NCBI RefSeq assembly: GCF_001278055.1
Contig: NZ_CP010802.1
Location: 992,001 to 1,056,000, forward strand
DNA length: 64,000 bases
Direction: 5' to 3'
Source of the DNA: Desulfuromonas soudanensis
GTDB lineage: Bacteria; Desulfobacterota; Desulfuromonadia; Desulfuromonadales; WTL
A program made the position numbers and the translations under genes. Positions 18,464 through 26,679 of the stretch are shown here, piece after piece. The notes under the pieces were generated by a model. That model did not search any database, was not told the DNA's origin, and was given only the letters and a program-made list of their open reading frames with translations. Each line of letters starts with the position of its first letter. Within the stretch, counting starts at the first letter, position 1.

Positions 18464-19393
18464 TCAGCGGACGGGGTTTGCTTCCGGCTTGACACGCGCC
18501 GTTTGCAGCGGACTCCGGCTGTCGCAAAGAACCCGCGGGACGATAATGGTCACGCCCATCGCCTGTCTGACCAGTTCCAGTTCGGCGTTCAGGGACTCAA
18601 AGCCCTCTTCTTCGGTGGCCGGCACCGGAAGCTGAATCCGGCCGGTTTCGAGATAGTCGATGAGGTCAGGCAGGTGAGCCATGCCGATGGTGAGCATGGC
18701 TTTCGGGCGGGGAATGCGGCCGAGGCGATATTCGCCTTCAATCGCTTCGGGGACGTTCTGCAGGATCGCCGCGAGTCGGCGCTTCTGCAGATAGTCGAGT
18801 CCGGCGGCGAAACCGGGCTCCAGCCTGGCCGCTCCGCTTAATCCCGTCCGGAGCCGGTCCCGGGTCTGCCGGTAGAGCGCCTGGTCTTCGATCTGTTGCA
18901 GGCCGATGCCGTAATTGCGGTGCAGCAGCAGCTCGGCATTGACGAAGGCGGAGGTATCGGTGAGTTCGGCGGCGAGTTCTTCCCCGTCCAGGCCAACCGG
19001 AACGCCGGGCACCGGAGGGGTGGTCGCTTCACGGCCGAAAAATCCTTCGGGGAGCAAAAGGGCGATCTGTTCCTGTCCGATCAGCCATTCGCCGATCCGG
19101 AAGGTCTCGACCTGGGCCTGCACGGTGCCCGGTCCGTTGTCGCCGGTGCCGCCGCTCCGATGGCTGTTGACGATGATGAAAACCTGCACGGAGCTCCCGC
19201 CGTTCTGCCGATAGACGATTTCACCGAGGTCGGGGGGGAAGGCCAAGGGAAGAGGGAGGGGTGCGGCAACGGCGTCGATGGAGTCGATGGCGGCCGGGCG
19301 AAGCTGGCTCGCAGCGCCCGATGCCGGCAGGCACAGAAGGAGCGACAACAGCAGGGAGAGTCGTTTCAGAGGAATTGTGACGGGGACGGTCAT
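18464..19393 (-). CDS. Predicted secreted protein of unknown function, downstream of a GEMM-like riboswitch
   Basis: The 309-residue product has a signal peptide (hydrophobic core LSLLLSLLLCLPASG, cleavage near residue 27). No family was recognised with confidence. Segments such as AMLTIGMAHLPDLIDYLETG and NYGIGLQQIEDQALYRQTRD look like a folded helical domain. The first resembles the G-x-x-H region of TraB/ChaN-like proteins, but the likeness is too short to call. The start ATG at 19393 has no strong Shine-Dalgarno, which fits translational control by the structured leader at 19394-19562. Confidence 0.65.
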   Translation of the reverse strand: MTVPVTIPLKRLSLLLSLLLCLPASGAASQLRPAAIDSIDAVAAPLPLPLAFPPDLGEIVYRQNGGSSVQVFIIVNSHRSGGTGDNGPGTVQAQVETFRIGEWLIGQEQIALLLPEGFFGREATTPPVPGVPVGLDGEELAAELTDTSAFVNAELLLHRNYGIGLQQIEDQALYRQTRDRLRTGLSGAARLEPGFAAGLDYLQKRRLAAILQNVPEAIEGEYRLGRIPRPKAMLTIGMAHLPDLIDYLETGRIQLPVPATEEEGFESLNAELELVRQAMGVTIIVPRVLCDSRSPLQTARVKPEANPVR

Positions 19394-19469
19394 ATCCGCA
19401 ATTCTCGTCGGCCTGGGTTCGTGCCGAAAGGGGCGAGGACTGCAGATGTTGCAGGAAGTGTGCGTCAGA

Positions 19470-19562
19470 CCATTCGGCAGTCCCGCTGTCCAGGGCGCGA
19501 ACCCTTTCGGACCGGTGACTTTGCGCGTCCACCTTGCGATGGAGTTGCCTTTTTCACAATGG
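19470..19562 (-). ncRNA. GEMM-type cyclic-dinucleotide riboswitch aptamer
   Basis: On the minus strand a three-way junction can be drawn. P1 is CCATT/AATGG plus GGCA/TGCC. P2 is CCATC-GCAA-GGTGG with a GNRA tetraloop. P3 is a nested stem AGTC/GACT, CCG/CGG, TCC/GGA, AGGG/CCCT. The P2-P3 junction reads GGACGCGCAAAGTC, close to the GEMM hallmark GGGACGCAAAGCC, and the 3' side of P3 (GGACAGCGGGACTGCC) resembles GGTAGCCGGGTTGCC. GEMM RNAs bind c-di-GMP or, in Geobacter relatives, 3',3'-cGAMP; the ligand here is not determined. There is a one-base insertion in the junction. The following 75 nt to the ATG can form CTCG..TCGG/CCGA..CGAG, a possible expression platform. Confidence 0.65.
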
Positions 19563-19693
19563 CATAGGAGCCTGCCGGGCTACCCGCGGTCAGGAAATGT
19601 CGAAAGCCCGTTGACTATGGCATGAAACCATCTCCCCCGTCAACGGGGCGAAGGAGGAGAAGATCACCTTTTTCGGGACCGGCCGAGAAGCTC

Positions 19694-19724
19694 CTGGAGG
19701 GTCGGCCATCCCCCGACCCTCCAG
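19694..19724. terminator. Strong hairpin downstream of ric
   Basis: CTGGAGGGTCGG pairs perfectly with CCGACCCTCCAG (12 bp, 7-nt loop). It is 19 bp past the ric stop codon. There is no U-tract, so it is a weak intrinsic terminator or an RNA-stability hairpin. Confidence 0.5.
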
Positions 19725-19742
19725 GGGGACTCTTGAGCTCCC

Positions 19743-20477
19743 TCAGCAGGGTCGGGCCGCCTTCGGGAAGAGGATGTTGTTTTCCAGGTGGACGTGCATG
19801 TGCAGATCGTTTTCAAATTCTTCGAGCTTGCGGTAGGTCAGGACGAAGGTGTTGCAGGCATCCGCCGGTATTGCATAATCCCTGGCGAGACGGCGGATGG
19901 CGTGGACCGCGTCGCCGATTTCCTCGTGCTCCTTTTGCAGTTTTTCCAGCGACGCCCGGATGACCCTGACGTCCCCGGCTTCGGGGGCCCCTCCGCTTTT
20001 GCGGGCCATCTCGATCCGCTTGACCGCCGGGAAGAGAACCTCCTCCTCTTCGCGGAGATGGTCGGCCAGGTCGGCGGCAATCTTGCGGAAAATGGCGGAT
20101 ATCTCCACGACCTCAGGGTGATGGGCGCCATGGACCCCGGCGATCTTGTCGGCGTAGGCGGCAATCTGCCCGGTATTCTCGTTGAGGTAGGCATGGTGGG
20201 TATTGACGATGTAGTCGGCAAGAAAGGGCAGCTCCCAGGCCCCGTAATTCCGGCTCCCTTCGATCGGAGCGCTTTTGACCCCCTCCATCTCCTTCAGCAG
20301 GGCGTCCGAATCGACTCCCTTGGCCTGACAGGCCTCGGCGAGGGTCGCCTGGCCGCCGCAGCAGAAGTCGATGCCGTGTCCTTCGAAGACCGTCGCGGTC
20401 CGGTAATCTTCGGCGACGAATTCGCCGATCGTTTTATTTGCAGAATCCGTCGTCTGTGCTCTTTTGTTTTCGGTCAT
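19743..20477 (-). CDS. ric: RIC family di-iron iron-sulfur cluster repair protein (YtfE/ScdA)
   Basis: The 244-residue protein has an N-terminal ScdA_N domain with the GIDFCCGG cysteine motif (about 36-43). The hemerythrin-like four-helix domain carries conserved His/Glu ligands (NTHHAYL, HLREEEEVLFP, QKEHEEIG, HVHLENNILFP). RIC proteins repair iron-sulfur clusters damaged by nitric oxide or oxidants, acting in the cytoplasm through a non-heme di-iron centre. A perfect FNR-type box 91 bp upstream supports anaerobic or NO-responsive expression. It looks monocistronic. Confidence 0.94.
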   Translation of the reverse strand: MTENKRAQTTDSANKTIGEFVAEDYRTATVFEGHGIDFCCGGQATLAEACQAKGVDSDALLKEMEGVKSAPIEGSRNYGAWELPFLADYIVNTHHAYLNENTGQIAAYADKIAGVHGAHHPEVVEISAIFRKIAADLADHLREEEEVLFPAVKRIEMARKSGGAPEAGDVRVIRASLEKLQKEHEEIGDAVHAIRRLARDYAIPADACNTFVLTYRKLEEFENDLHMHVHLENNILFPKAARPC

Positions 20478-20567
20478 GGGAAAATCTCCTCTTGAGGTGG
20501 AGTTTCAGGGGCGCGGGGTTTTTCCTTTGCCACGTCTCCATCCTGGACGCTCGGCGTCCTCCCGTCA

Positions 20568-20581
20568 TTGATGTGGATCAA
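20568..20581. promoter_or_regulatory. FNR/CRP-family box upstream of ric
   Basis: TTGATGTGGATCAA matches the FNR consensus TTGAT-N4-ATCAA exactly. It lies 91 bp before the ric start codon. The binding protein could be an FNR or a DNR/NO-sensing homologue encoded elsewhere. Confidence 0.7.
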
Positions 20582-20675
20582 AAACCTCGCCCTCCCGTTC
20601 CCAAAAGAAAAGGGCGGCCCGATGGCCCCCCCCCTCGTTTCCGAAATCCTTCCCCGCAGCCAATCAGATCTCCCC

Positions 20676-21893
20676 TCAATCCCCCTTCAGGTGGTCTGTC
20701 ACCCGGTCGCAGATATGGCTGCCGATGGGGATGGCGGCGGTGGCCGCCGGAGACGGGGCGTTGCAGACATGGAGGGTCCGGGGGGTCTCGGCGAAGAGAA
20801 AGTCATGGACCAGCGAACCGTCCTCCATCACCGCCTGGGCGCGGATACCGGGCGGGTAGGGGAGGAGGTCGGAGAGCTGCAGCTGCGGGCAGTATTTCTG
20901 CACGAGTTTGAGGTAACCCGGCTTCCACAGGGAATTCTTCGTCTCGATCAGGCCGGTCACAAGTTGCTCCTGCAGCAGGCGCCAGAAGCCGGCGAAGGTG
21001 ACCATCTCCCAGGTGTCGAGGAGGCTGAGGTTGAGTCTGTCATACCCTTCGCGCTTCCAGCCGAGCACGGCGTTCGGTCCGACGGTGACCGAACCGTCGA
21101 TCATCCGCGTCAGGTGGACCCCTAAAAAGGGGAGGTCGGGGTCCGGTACCGGGTAGATCAGGTGGTTGACGATTTTGTTGTGCTTCGGCGGCAGCCGGTA
21201 GTACTCGCCGCGAAAGGGGATGATGCGAAAGTCGATGGGGATGCCGAGCATCCGGGCGGTGCGATCGGCCATCAGGCCGGAGCAGGCGATGAGAAACCGG
21301 CCGCGCACGGTCACCGTCTTACCCCGATGCCGGGCAATCGCCGTCACCGCCTCCGCCGATTCCTCCAGGGCAACCACCTCGTGACCGAGCCGCGCTTCCC
21401 CTCCGAGCCGGACAAAGCAATCCGCCATGGTGGAGGCCACCTTCCGGTAATCGACGATGGCCGTTCCCGGAACGAGCAGGGCGCCGAGACCCTCGATGTT
21501 CGGCTCGCTTTTTTCCAGTTGTGACCTGGTGAGCTCTTCAACGTCGATGCCGTTGATCCGGCAGCGTTCGATCAATCCCTTCATGCGCCTCAGTTCCGCG
21601 TCGCTGGTCGCCACCAGCACCTTGCCGCAACGGTCGAAGGGGAGGTTGTGCTCGGCGCAAAAGGCCTCCGTCGCCGCCGCTCCGGCCTTGCAGAATCGCG
21701 CTTTCAGACTCCCCGGCGCGTAGTAGACGCCGGCATGGACGACGCCGCTGTTGTGGCCAGTCTGATGCATGGAGAAGGCCTCTTCCTTCTCCAGCAGGAG
21801 GATCTTCAGCTTCGGGAAGCGCTGCTGCAGCTGCCAGGCGGTGGAGATGCCGACGATGCCGCCGCCGATAATGATGTAGTCATAGGTGATCAT
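20676..21893 (-). CDS. lhgO: L-2-hydroxyglutarate oxidase/dehydrogenase
   Basis: The 405-residue FAD enzyme has the dinucleotide-binding motif IIGGGIVGISTAWQLQQ (about 8-24). It carries the family's hallmark HQTGHNSGVVHAGVYYAPGS (about 44-63). Members oxidise L-2-hydroxyglutarate to 2-oxoglutarate and deliver electrons to the membrane quinone pool. Length and motif order are normal. The start ATG at 21893 follows GGGGAACGAC. No glutarate-pathway neighbours are present, so here it probably serves metabolite repair. Confidence 0.92.
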   Translation of the reverse strand: MITYDYIIIGGGIVGISTAWQLQQRFPKLKILLLEKEEAFSMHQTGHNSGVVHAGVYYAPGSLKARFCKAGAAATEAFCAEHNLPFDRCGKVLVATSDAELRRMKGLIERCRINGIDVEELTRSQLEKSEPNIEGLGALLVPGTAIVDYRKVASTMADCFVRLGGEARLGHEVVALEESAEAVTAIARHRGKTVTVRGRFLIACSGLMADRTARMLGIPIDFRIIPFRGEYYRLPPKHNKIVNHLIYPVPDPDLPFLGVHLTRMIDGSVTVGPNAVLGWKREGYDRLNLSLLDTWEMVTFAGFWRLLQEQLVTGLIETKNSLWKPGYLKLVQKYCPQLQLSDLLPYPPGIRAQAVMEDGSLVHDFLFAETPRTLHVCNAPSPAATAAIPIGSHICDRVTDHLKGD

Positions 21894-22304
21894 GTCGTTC
21901 CCCCGCAGAAGGTTCTCTCTTTACGGCCGCCGGGAAATGTATCATCTCCCGGCGGCCGCGGCAATCCGGGTCTGCCGCTCATCCGTTAGTCAAATCATTT
22001 TCCCCGATTGAAGGGTTTCTGAAATATTGCAAAACCCTTCAAATGAGGCGGTTCCGTCAGATGTGGCGGTTAAAGCCCGAGGGCGACCCGCCTGTTTCAG
22101 GTATCCCTACTCCATTTTTAATTAATATAATCAATATGTTGCAATCGATTTTCTGCGCAGAGCCCCGCCGGCACGTTCGTTGCGATGACCTAGTCTATAG
22201 ATTGATGGTCGAGCAGCCGGAAAAATCGTCCCTCAGACTGGGAATTCACGCGCGACACCTGCCTGGAACGCCGACCGTAAACACTCACCCCGATTGGAGG
22301 AAAT
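21894..22304. other. 411-bp intergenic region with two inverted repeats
   Basis: Between the divergent lhgO and DUF1508 genes. CGGCCGCCGGGA (21924-21935) pairs with TCCCGGCGGCCG (21947-21958), a 12-bp stem 31 bp ahead of lhgO. TTGAAGGGTTT (22008-22018) pairs with AAACCCTTCAA (22032-22042), an 11-bp inverted repeat that could be an operator. An AT-rich stretch at 22115-22150 may hold the DUF1508 promoter. No reading frame here looks coding. Confidence 0.5.
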
Positions 22305-22640
22305 ATGACCGGAAAATTTGTTATTGAAAGAGCAAAGGACGAGCAGTTTTACTTCAACCTCAAAGCCGCCAACGGACAGGTGATCCTGACCAGTGAGATG
22401 TACAAGGCCAAGGCCAGTGCCCAGAACGGCATCGAGTCGATCCAGAAGAATGCCGCTGCCGATGACAACTATGAACGAAAAGAATCCAAGAACAATAAGC
22501 CGTATTTTGTGCTGAAGGCACTGAATAAACAGATCATCGGCCAGAGCCAGATGTACTCGTCGACATCGGCCATGGAAGCCGGAATCGCCTCGGTTAAAAG
22601 CAACGGCCCCGGGGCGACGGTGGAGGATCTCACCCTGTAA
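22305..22640 (+). CDS. DUF1508 (YegP-like) two-repeat protein 1
   Basis: The 111-residue protein is made of two DUF1508 units: residues 1-50 (FVIERAKDEQFYFNLKAANG, then VILTSEMYK) and 52-105 (KPYFVLKALNKQIIGQSQMY, then SAMEAGIASVK). The start follows GGAGG by 4 nt. It is cytoplasmic by lack of a signal. The family (YegP in E. coli) is small, widespread and of unknown biochemical role. A close paralogue lies at 26680-27015. It is monocistronic with a strong terminator. Confidence 0.9.
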   Translation: MTGKFVIERAKDEQFYFNLKAANGQVILTSEMYKAKASAQNGIESIQKNAAADDNYERKESKNNKPYFVLKALNKQIIGQSQMYSSTSAMEAGIASVKSNGPGATVEDLTL

Positions 22641-22666
22641 CCTGAAGACCTGCCGCCAAAAAAGAG

Positions 22667-22700
22667 AGAGGCCCCTGTGTCGTACAGGGGCCTCTTTTTC
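22667..22700 (+). terminator. Intrinsic terminator of DUF1508 gene 1
   Basis: AGAGGCCCCTGT-GTCGT-ACAGGGGCCTCT (12-bp perfect stem) is followed by a TTTTC run. The A-rich stretch on the 5' side could let it work in the minus direction too. Confidence 0.92.
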
Positions 22701-22827
22701 GTTGATCGCGGACCGGCCCCAGGGCGCCGCGGGCCTGCAGAAATAACCCTCCCCATTCCCACGCAGGATTTCGGTTTGGTCTCCTGAGCAGAAACCGCCC
22801 CCGCTTTGGCCTCGGTCCTCCGCCTGT

Positions 22828-23442
22828 TCAATCGGGGAGGGTTTGGAGAAACCGGCACAACCCGTCCCTGGCGCCTCCGACCCAGGGGCGGCCGTGGGCC
22901 AGGAGGAGGGTGTCGAACTCTCTGTCCAGGAGGCGGGTCAAGGCGATTTTCAATCCCTTTTTCACCCCTTCGGGGTCGTCCCCCATCAAGGCATCGGGAA
23001 CGAATCCGAGGTCGTCGCCCTGGCGGATAATCGCGTCGCCGATCGCCAGAACCCCTCCGCAGCCAGGGAAAAAGAGCGCCGTCTCCTCCGGACAGAGGAC
23101 CCCGACGGCCAGAGCCAGGATGCCGCCGGGGAGTTCGTCGCCGTGGACAAAGGGATGGACCTTTTCTCCGGCGGTGAACTCGTGCAGACCCTCCCGATGA
23201 CACCAGACCCTGAGTCCAAAGGCCTCCTCGAAGCGGCCGCTGTGGCGATAGTGGTGGCGGTTGGTGAGAAGGGCGTTGGCCGGCGTCGGGTGGGCTTTAA
23301 ACCAGGGAAGACCTTCCTCCGGCATCCGCGGGTCGATCAGGGCCGGGGGGGCGGCGCAGGAGAGGAAACAGGAATGGACTGTCTGGCCGATCCCTTCGTG
23401 AAAGGTCGTCCAGTGAAAAATTCCCGGTCGGATCTCTTCCAT
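22828..23442 (-). CDS. Metallo-beta-lactamase-fold-like protein, degenerate
   Basis: The start is the ATG at 23442, preceded by AGGAGG; an in-frame extension to 23559 lacks such a site. The 204-residue product shows the run of an MBL-fold protein: SCFL..APPALIDPRMPEEGLPWF, LLTNRHHYRHSGRF, GGVLAIGDAIIRQG and LLLAHGRPWVGGA. The usual HxHxDH metal motif is replaced by NRHHYRHSG, so two His of the site are retained but the Asp is not evident. It may be a hydrolase with altered metal binding or a non-enzymatic relative. It lies 120 bp downstream of the M48 gene on the same strand. Confidence 0.6.
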   Translation of the reverse strand: MEEIRPGIFHWTTFHEGIGQTVHSCFLSCAAPPALIDPRMPEEGLPWFKAHPTPANALLTNRHHYRHSGRFEEAFGLRVWCHREGLHEFTAGEKVHPFVHGDELPGGILALAVGVLCPEETALFFPGCGGVLAIGDAIIRQGDDLGFVPDALMGDDPEGVKKGLKIALTRLLDREFDTLLLAHGRPWVGGARDGLCRFLQTLPD

Positions 23443-23562
23443 CGTCGCCTCCTGCAGGTTCGTCCCTATCGGACCCTTTGCGGCAACCTTATCACCTCCT
23501 GCGGGATTTTCCATGTCGGAACTCCTCCCCCCTCTCCTATGACCGAGGGATGATCTCACGGC

Positions 23563-24600
23563 CTAATCCCCCCTCAACCGCGCGATCCGTTCCTCTGTGG
23601 GCGGGTGGGAGGAGAAGTAGTCCGTAATTCCGCTCCCGCCCGATTCGGCTTGCCCCGACCGCTCGGCGTGGGCCTCTTCGATCCGGGTCAGGATCGCGGC
23701 AAAGTGGTCGGGGGTCTCCCCTTTGCGGGTCAGGTATTCCACGGCGACGTCATCGGCCTGTCGCTCCATGTCCCGGGAAAAATCGGCATCGACGAGCAGG
23801 GTCGGCAGGGCCGCGGCCATGGAGGCGGCCGAAAAGACGTCCCCGGTCAGGGTGGCGATCATCAGGCCGACCGCCGAACTCTGGATGACCTGGCGCATGG
23901 CGTGGCGGTGGCGGACATGGCCGACTTCATGGGCGAGTACGGCGGCGATCTCCTCGTCGGTTTCGGCGATGGCGATCAGCTCATCGGTGAGGATCACCGT
24001 CCCCCCCGGAAGGGCCAGGGCGTTGGCGCCGAGCCTGGCCGAGCTGCGCAGCTCGAGCCGGTAGGGACGCTCGGCACCATCGAGGGTGGCGACCACCCCG
24101 GCGAAGAGGTGCTGCAGCTCAGACCTTCGGTCCGTGTCGAGTCCGGAAGGGGAGAAAAGCGCTTTGTCGAGAATCTGCAGAGTTTCGGCGCCGAGGGCGG
24201 TCTCGGTGGCCGGGGGGATGGCGTAGGCGGCCTGCTCGGCGAAAAGAGGGAGTCCGAACTTGATGAAGCCCAGAACCAGGGCGACCGTCAGGGCCAGGGC
24301 GACAAAGGCGAGTCGGAGGCTGTTTTCCCAGCGGTGGACGCCGCGGAAAAAGCCCCCCCTCCCTTTGCCCCGCTCGGCCAGGCGGGCGAAGTCCCTGTCG
24401 GCAAAATCGCATTTTCCGCCGTCCGGAAGGTAGAGCGAACTCTTGACCTCACCCAGGGGGGCAGAGATCCTGATCTCGGCAAGGGGGGAGGAAAGCGCGA
24501 TTTGCTCCCCCTCGATCCGCAGGTCGTTGCCGTCGAGAGTCAGCGTCACTCTGTGGCGCACCGAGGACCGGCCGTCGAAGTAGTCTCCATCGGTATGCAT
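23563..24600 (-). CDS. M48-family membrane metalloprotease
   Basis: The 345-residue protein starts with a cytoplasmic beta-rich region (about 1-85). One membrane segment follows (about 95-117), then an M48 peptidase domain with the zinc motif HEVGH (about 221-225) and the third ligand in ERQADDVAVEYL. M48 peptidases of this BepA/HtpX-related kind act in envelope quality control. The start ATG shares one base with the stop of the DUF898 gene (TGATG), so the two are coupled; this DUF898-M48 pairing recurs in proteobacteria. Confidence 0.88.
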   Translation of the reverse strand: MHTDGDYFDGRSSVRHRVTLTLDGNDLRIEGEQIALSSPLAEIRISAPLGEVKSSLYLPDGGKCDFADRDFARLAERGKGRGGFFRGVHRWENSLRLAFVALALTVALVLGFIKFGLPLFAEQAAYAIPPATETALGAETLQILDKALFSPSGLDTDRRSELQHLFAGVVATLDGAERPYRLELRSSARLGANALALPGGTVILTDELIAIAETDEEIAAVLAHEVGHVRHRHAMRQVIQSSAVGLMIATLTGDVFSAASMAAALPTLLVDADFSRDMERQADDVAVEYLTRKGETPDHFAAILTRIEEAHAERSGQAESGGSGITDYFSSHPPTEERIARLRGD

Positions 24601-25802
24601 CAGAAACCGAAATCGACGCCGAAGATGTCGCCGATCTCCTCGCCGGCGGCACTGGTTTCTTCCACGGGGGCGTTGCGGAAATGATCGAGATCGCCAGCGG
24701 CCAGAAGCGCCAGATTTTCAAGGCGGTATCGCGCCAGTCGCACCGAAGCCCAGGGGATGAGGAGACCGATGGACAGAATCGCGGCGAGCGTATTGGAGAA
24801 AAGGATCCAGGTCATGCCCCGGACCCGCAGGGTGCTGAGGAAACGGCTGCCGCCGAGATGGGTGCCGTTCCAGGTCAGGTTGGAGATGCGCACGTAGGAA
24901 TAGATAAAGATAAAGAAATAGACGCAGAAGTACCCCGCCATCACCAGGGGCATGAGCGCCCCGGCAAAGACCGGAGACGAAGGGTCGATGCCGGGGATGA
25001 CCGTGGAAAGGAGGGCGGCGCCGCCGCCGAAGACGGCGACCCCGAGGAGGACGAAGCCGAAGGTCTTGAAGGCGACCATGTAGAAATCCCCGGCCCGGGC
25101 GTCAAAACCGAAGGACGACCGGCCGAAGCTGCTGTTTTCCATCAGGAAGCGCTTTTGCCGGTAGTAGACGTACGGGGTCAGGAGTCCGAGGGTGAAGACC
25201 GACAGGATCGGCAATCCGACATGGATTTTGTAGGATTCGCCGTAGGCCGGGCGGAAGTTGAAGCGGATGTTGCGGTGCGCCGAGTTGCGGTTGTTGAAGA
25301 GCCGGGAGCGGACGATCACCCACGGAATCAGCAGGAAAACCAGGAGACCGAAAATTATGCCGGCGACGGGGCTGTACCGGGAGCCGAGGGTGTAGATGAT
25401 GAAGAGCGCCGCCCCGATGAGCCACCCCTTGAGGAGGGCCAGGGGATTGGCCAGGTAGTCGAAGTTGGCGTCGTCAAGGAGGGTGTTGCCGTAGAAGTAC
25501 TGGCGCTTGCGCACCTTGGCCCAGGGGGAGTAGAGGCCGAGGGTGACGATCTTGAGGAGGGTATTGACGATCCAGATCCCGAAATATTCCCGGGCGTTGC
25601 CGGTGAAGACGAAGGGGAGATGCCTCGGCTCCGTCTGATCCGGAGGGGCGTTCTGCGGGGAATCGGTATTTTTCAGAGCATCAAAGAAAAAGGAGCGCTC
25701 GCAGGAGGGGCAGGTGACGCTCTTTACCCGGGCGGGAATCTTCTCCCTGTCGACGTCCTTGTTGTATCCACAGTGTGGACAAACCACGTTGATCTGGTTC
25801 AT
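24600..25802 (-). CDS. DUF898 (YjgN-like) membrane protein with N-terminal zinc ribbon
   Basis: The 400-residue protein begins with a zinc-ribbon motif (CPHCGYNK, then CPSCERS at about residues 9-37). A DUF898 membrane domain of about eight helices follows, with family-typical segments such as ARNYFGIWIVNTLL-like REYFGIWIVNTLLK and LGLYSPWAKVRKRQYFYGN. Function of the family is unknown. Coupling to the M48 protease suggests it presents or regulates a membrane substrate, which is inference. The start is an ATG at 25802. Confidence 0.85.
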   Translation of the reverse strand: MNQINVVCPHCGYNKDVDREKIPARVKSVTCPSCERSFFFDALKNTDSPQNAPPDQTEPRHLPFVFTGNAREYFGIWIVNTLLKIVTLGLYSPWAKVRKRQYFYGNTLLDDANFDYLANPLALLKGWLIGAALFIIYTLGSRYSPVAGIIFGLLVFLLIPWVIVRSRLFNNRNSAHRNIRFNFRPAYGESYKIHVGLPILSVFTLGLLTPYVYYRQKRFLMENSSFGRSSFGFDARAGDFYMVAFKTFGFVLLGVAVFGGGAALLSTVIPGIDPSSPVFAGALMPLVMAGYFCVYFFIFIYSYVRISNLTWNGTHLGGSRFLSTLRVRGMTWILFSNTLAAILSIGLLIPWASVRLARYRLENLALLAAGDLDHFRNAPVEETSAAGEEIGDIFGVDFGF

Positions 25803-26028
25803 GACTCCTCCGTAAAAAGTTCATTTCACCGCCTCGTAGCGACAATTCCCGTTTGTTTTTAATAAGAGCGGAAGCTGAAGTCAAGCTTTGAAATCTATCC
25901 GGTCCATTTTCCACTTCGCCTATCGTCACCTCATTGATGTGCGGAAAAACTTCGATATAGGGAATTAAGTGCCTGTAATCAGGCGCCGCTCTAATTCTTA
26001 TGCCGACTTCCGAACTCAGGAGTTGAGA

Positions 26029-26316
26029 ATGAAGACTGTCAGCACACTGGTTCTGATATTCGTGAGCGTCTGCTGGTTGTTGACGACCAACGTCCCTGCA
26101 AAGGACACGGAGGAGGATTTCGCCATCTGGTTGGAAGGTTTCAGGGAGGAGGCCCGCTCCTCCGACATTTTCCCGGGAAGTTTTCCGGTTATCCAGCCGC
26201 AGGCGACCCTGGCTCATGACGGGCGCCGAATCGTTTATTTCGGCAGGGAGTTGCTCGAGGCTCTGCACATTCTTGACAAGGGGCTTATCCCGCCGAAAAA
26301 TAAAATGATTCTCTGA
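26029..26316 (+). pseudogene. Remnant of a lytic murein transglycosylase B (MltB-like) gene
   Basis: The 95-residue frame starts with a signal peptide and DFAIWLEGFREEARSSDI, the N-terminus of MltB-type enzymes. It then jumps directly to GSFPVIQPQATLAHDGRR and ELLEALHILDKGLIPP, which in intact enzymes lie about 80 residues further on, after the catalytic Glu segment (WGIETNFG-like). It stops after KNKMIL, just where GSWAGAMGQ is expected. An internal in-frame deletion plus a 3' truncation would explain this. The catalytic residue is missing, so no transglycosylase activity is expected. Assignment is from memory of the family pattern. Confidence 0.65.
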
Positions 26317-26322
26317 ACGTGA

Positions 26323-26357
26323 AACGGCCCACCCAGCTTTAATCTGATTGGGCCGTT
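26323..26357. terminator. Hairpin after the MltB remnant
   Basis: AACGGCCCA (26323-26331) pairs with TGGGCCGTT (26349-26357). It starts 6 bp after the stop codon. T-richness downstream is modest (CTGTTGGATATTTT), so termination is likely but weak. Confidence 0.55.
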
Positions 26358-26679
26358 CTGTTGGATATTTTGGGAATCAATTCCAGGATTGTTGATGGAT
26401 TAGGGCTGTCGTCAGGGAGAGTATCCTGTGTTGTCCCTGGAATACCTCGCGAACAAGTCTACAATGTCAATTGATGTGGGAAGCGTACCTCTGTTTACTC
26501 GAATAGCCGCCTTTTGGATCGAGCATACTGTCACGAAAAATCGAGGATTTTCTGCCGGCCGCCAAGATTTCCGGAGTCCTGAAAATGGCAATTGGCCCAG
26601 TATGGCATATACTGCGACACAGTGGCCCCAGGGTTTAGGCAAACCATCAACGCTCGCACATCCTTGAAAGGAGATCCCC
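26358..26679. other. Intergenic stretch, no gene seen
   Basis: A 322-bp gap before the second DUF1508 gene. Short open frames occur on both strands but show no family pattern, no ribosome binding site and low-quality composition. The last 20 bp hold the AGGAGA ribosome binding site of the next gene. It presumably contains that gene's promoter; no convincing -35/-10 pair was picked. Confidence 0.4.

Noticed and set aside
22828-23442. Active glyoxalase II or lactonase
   Set aside because: The HxHxDH metal motif is not complete, so only the fold likeness was reported.
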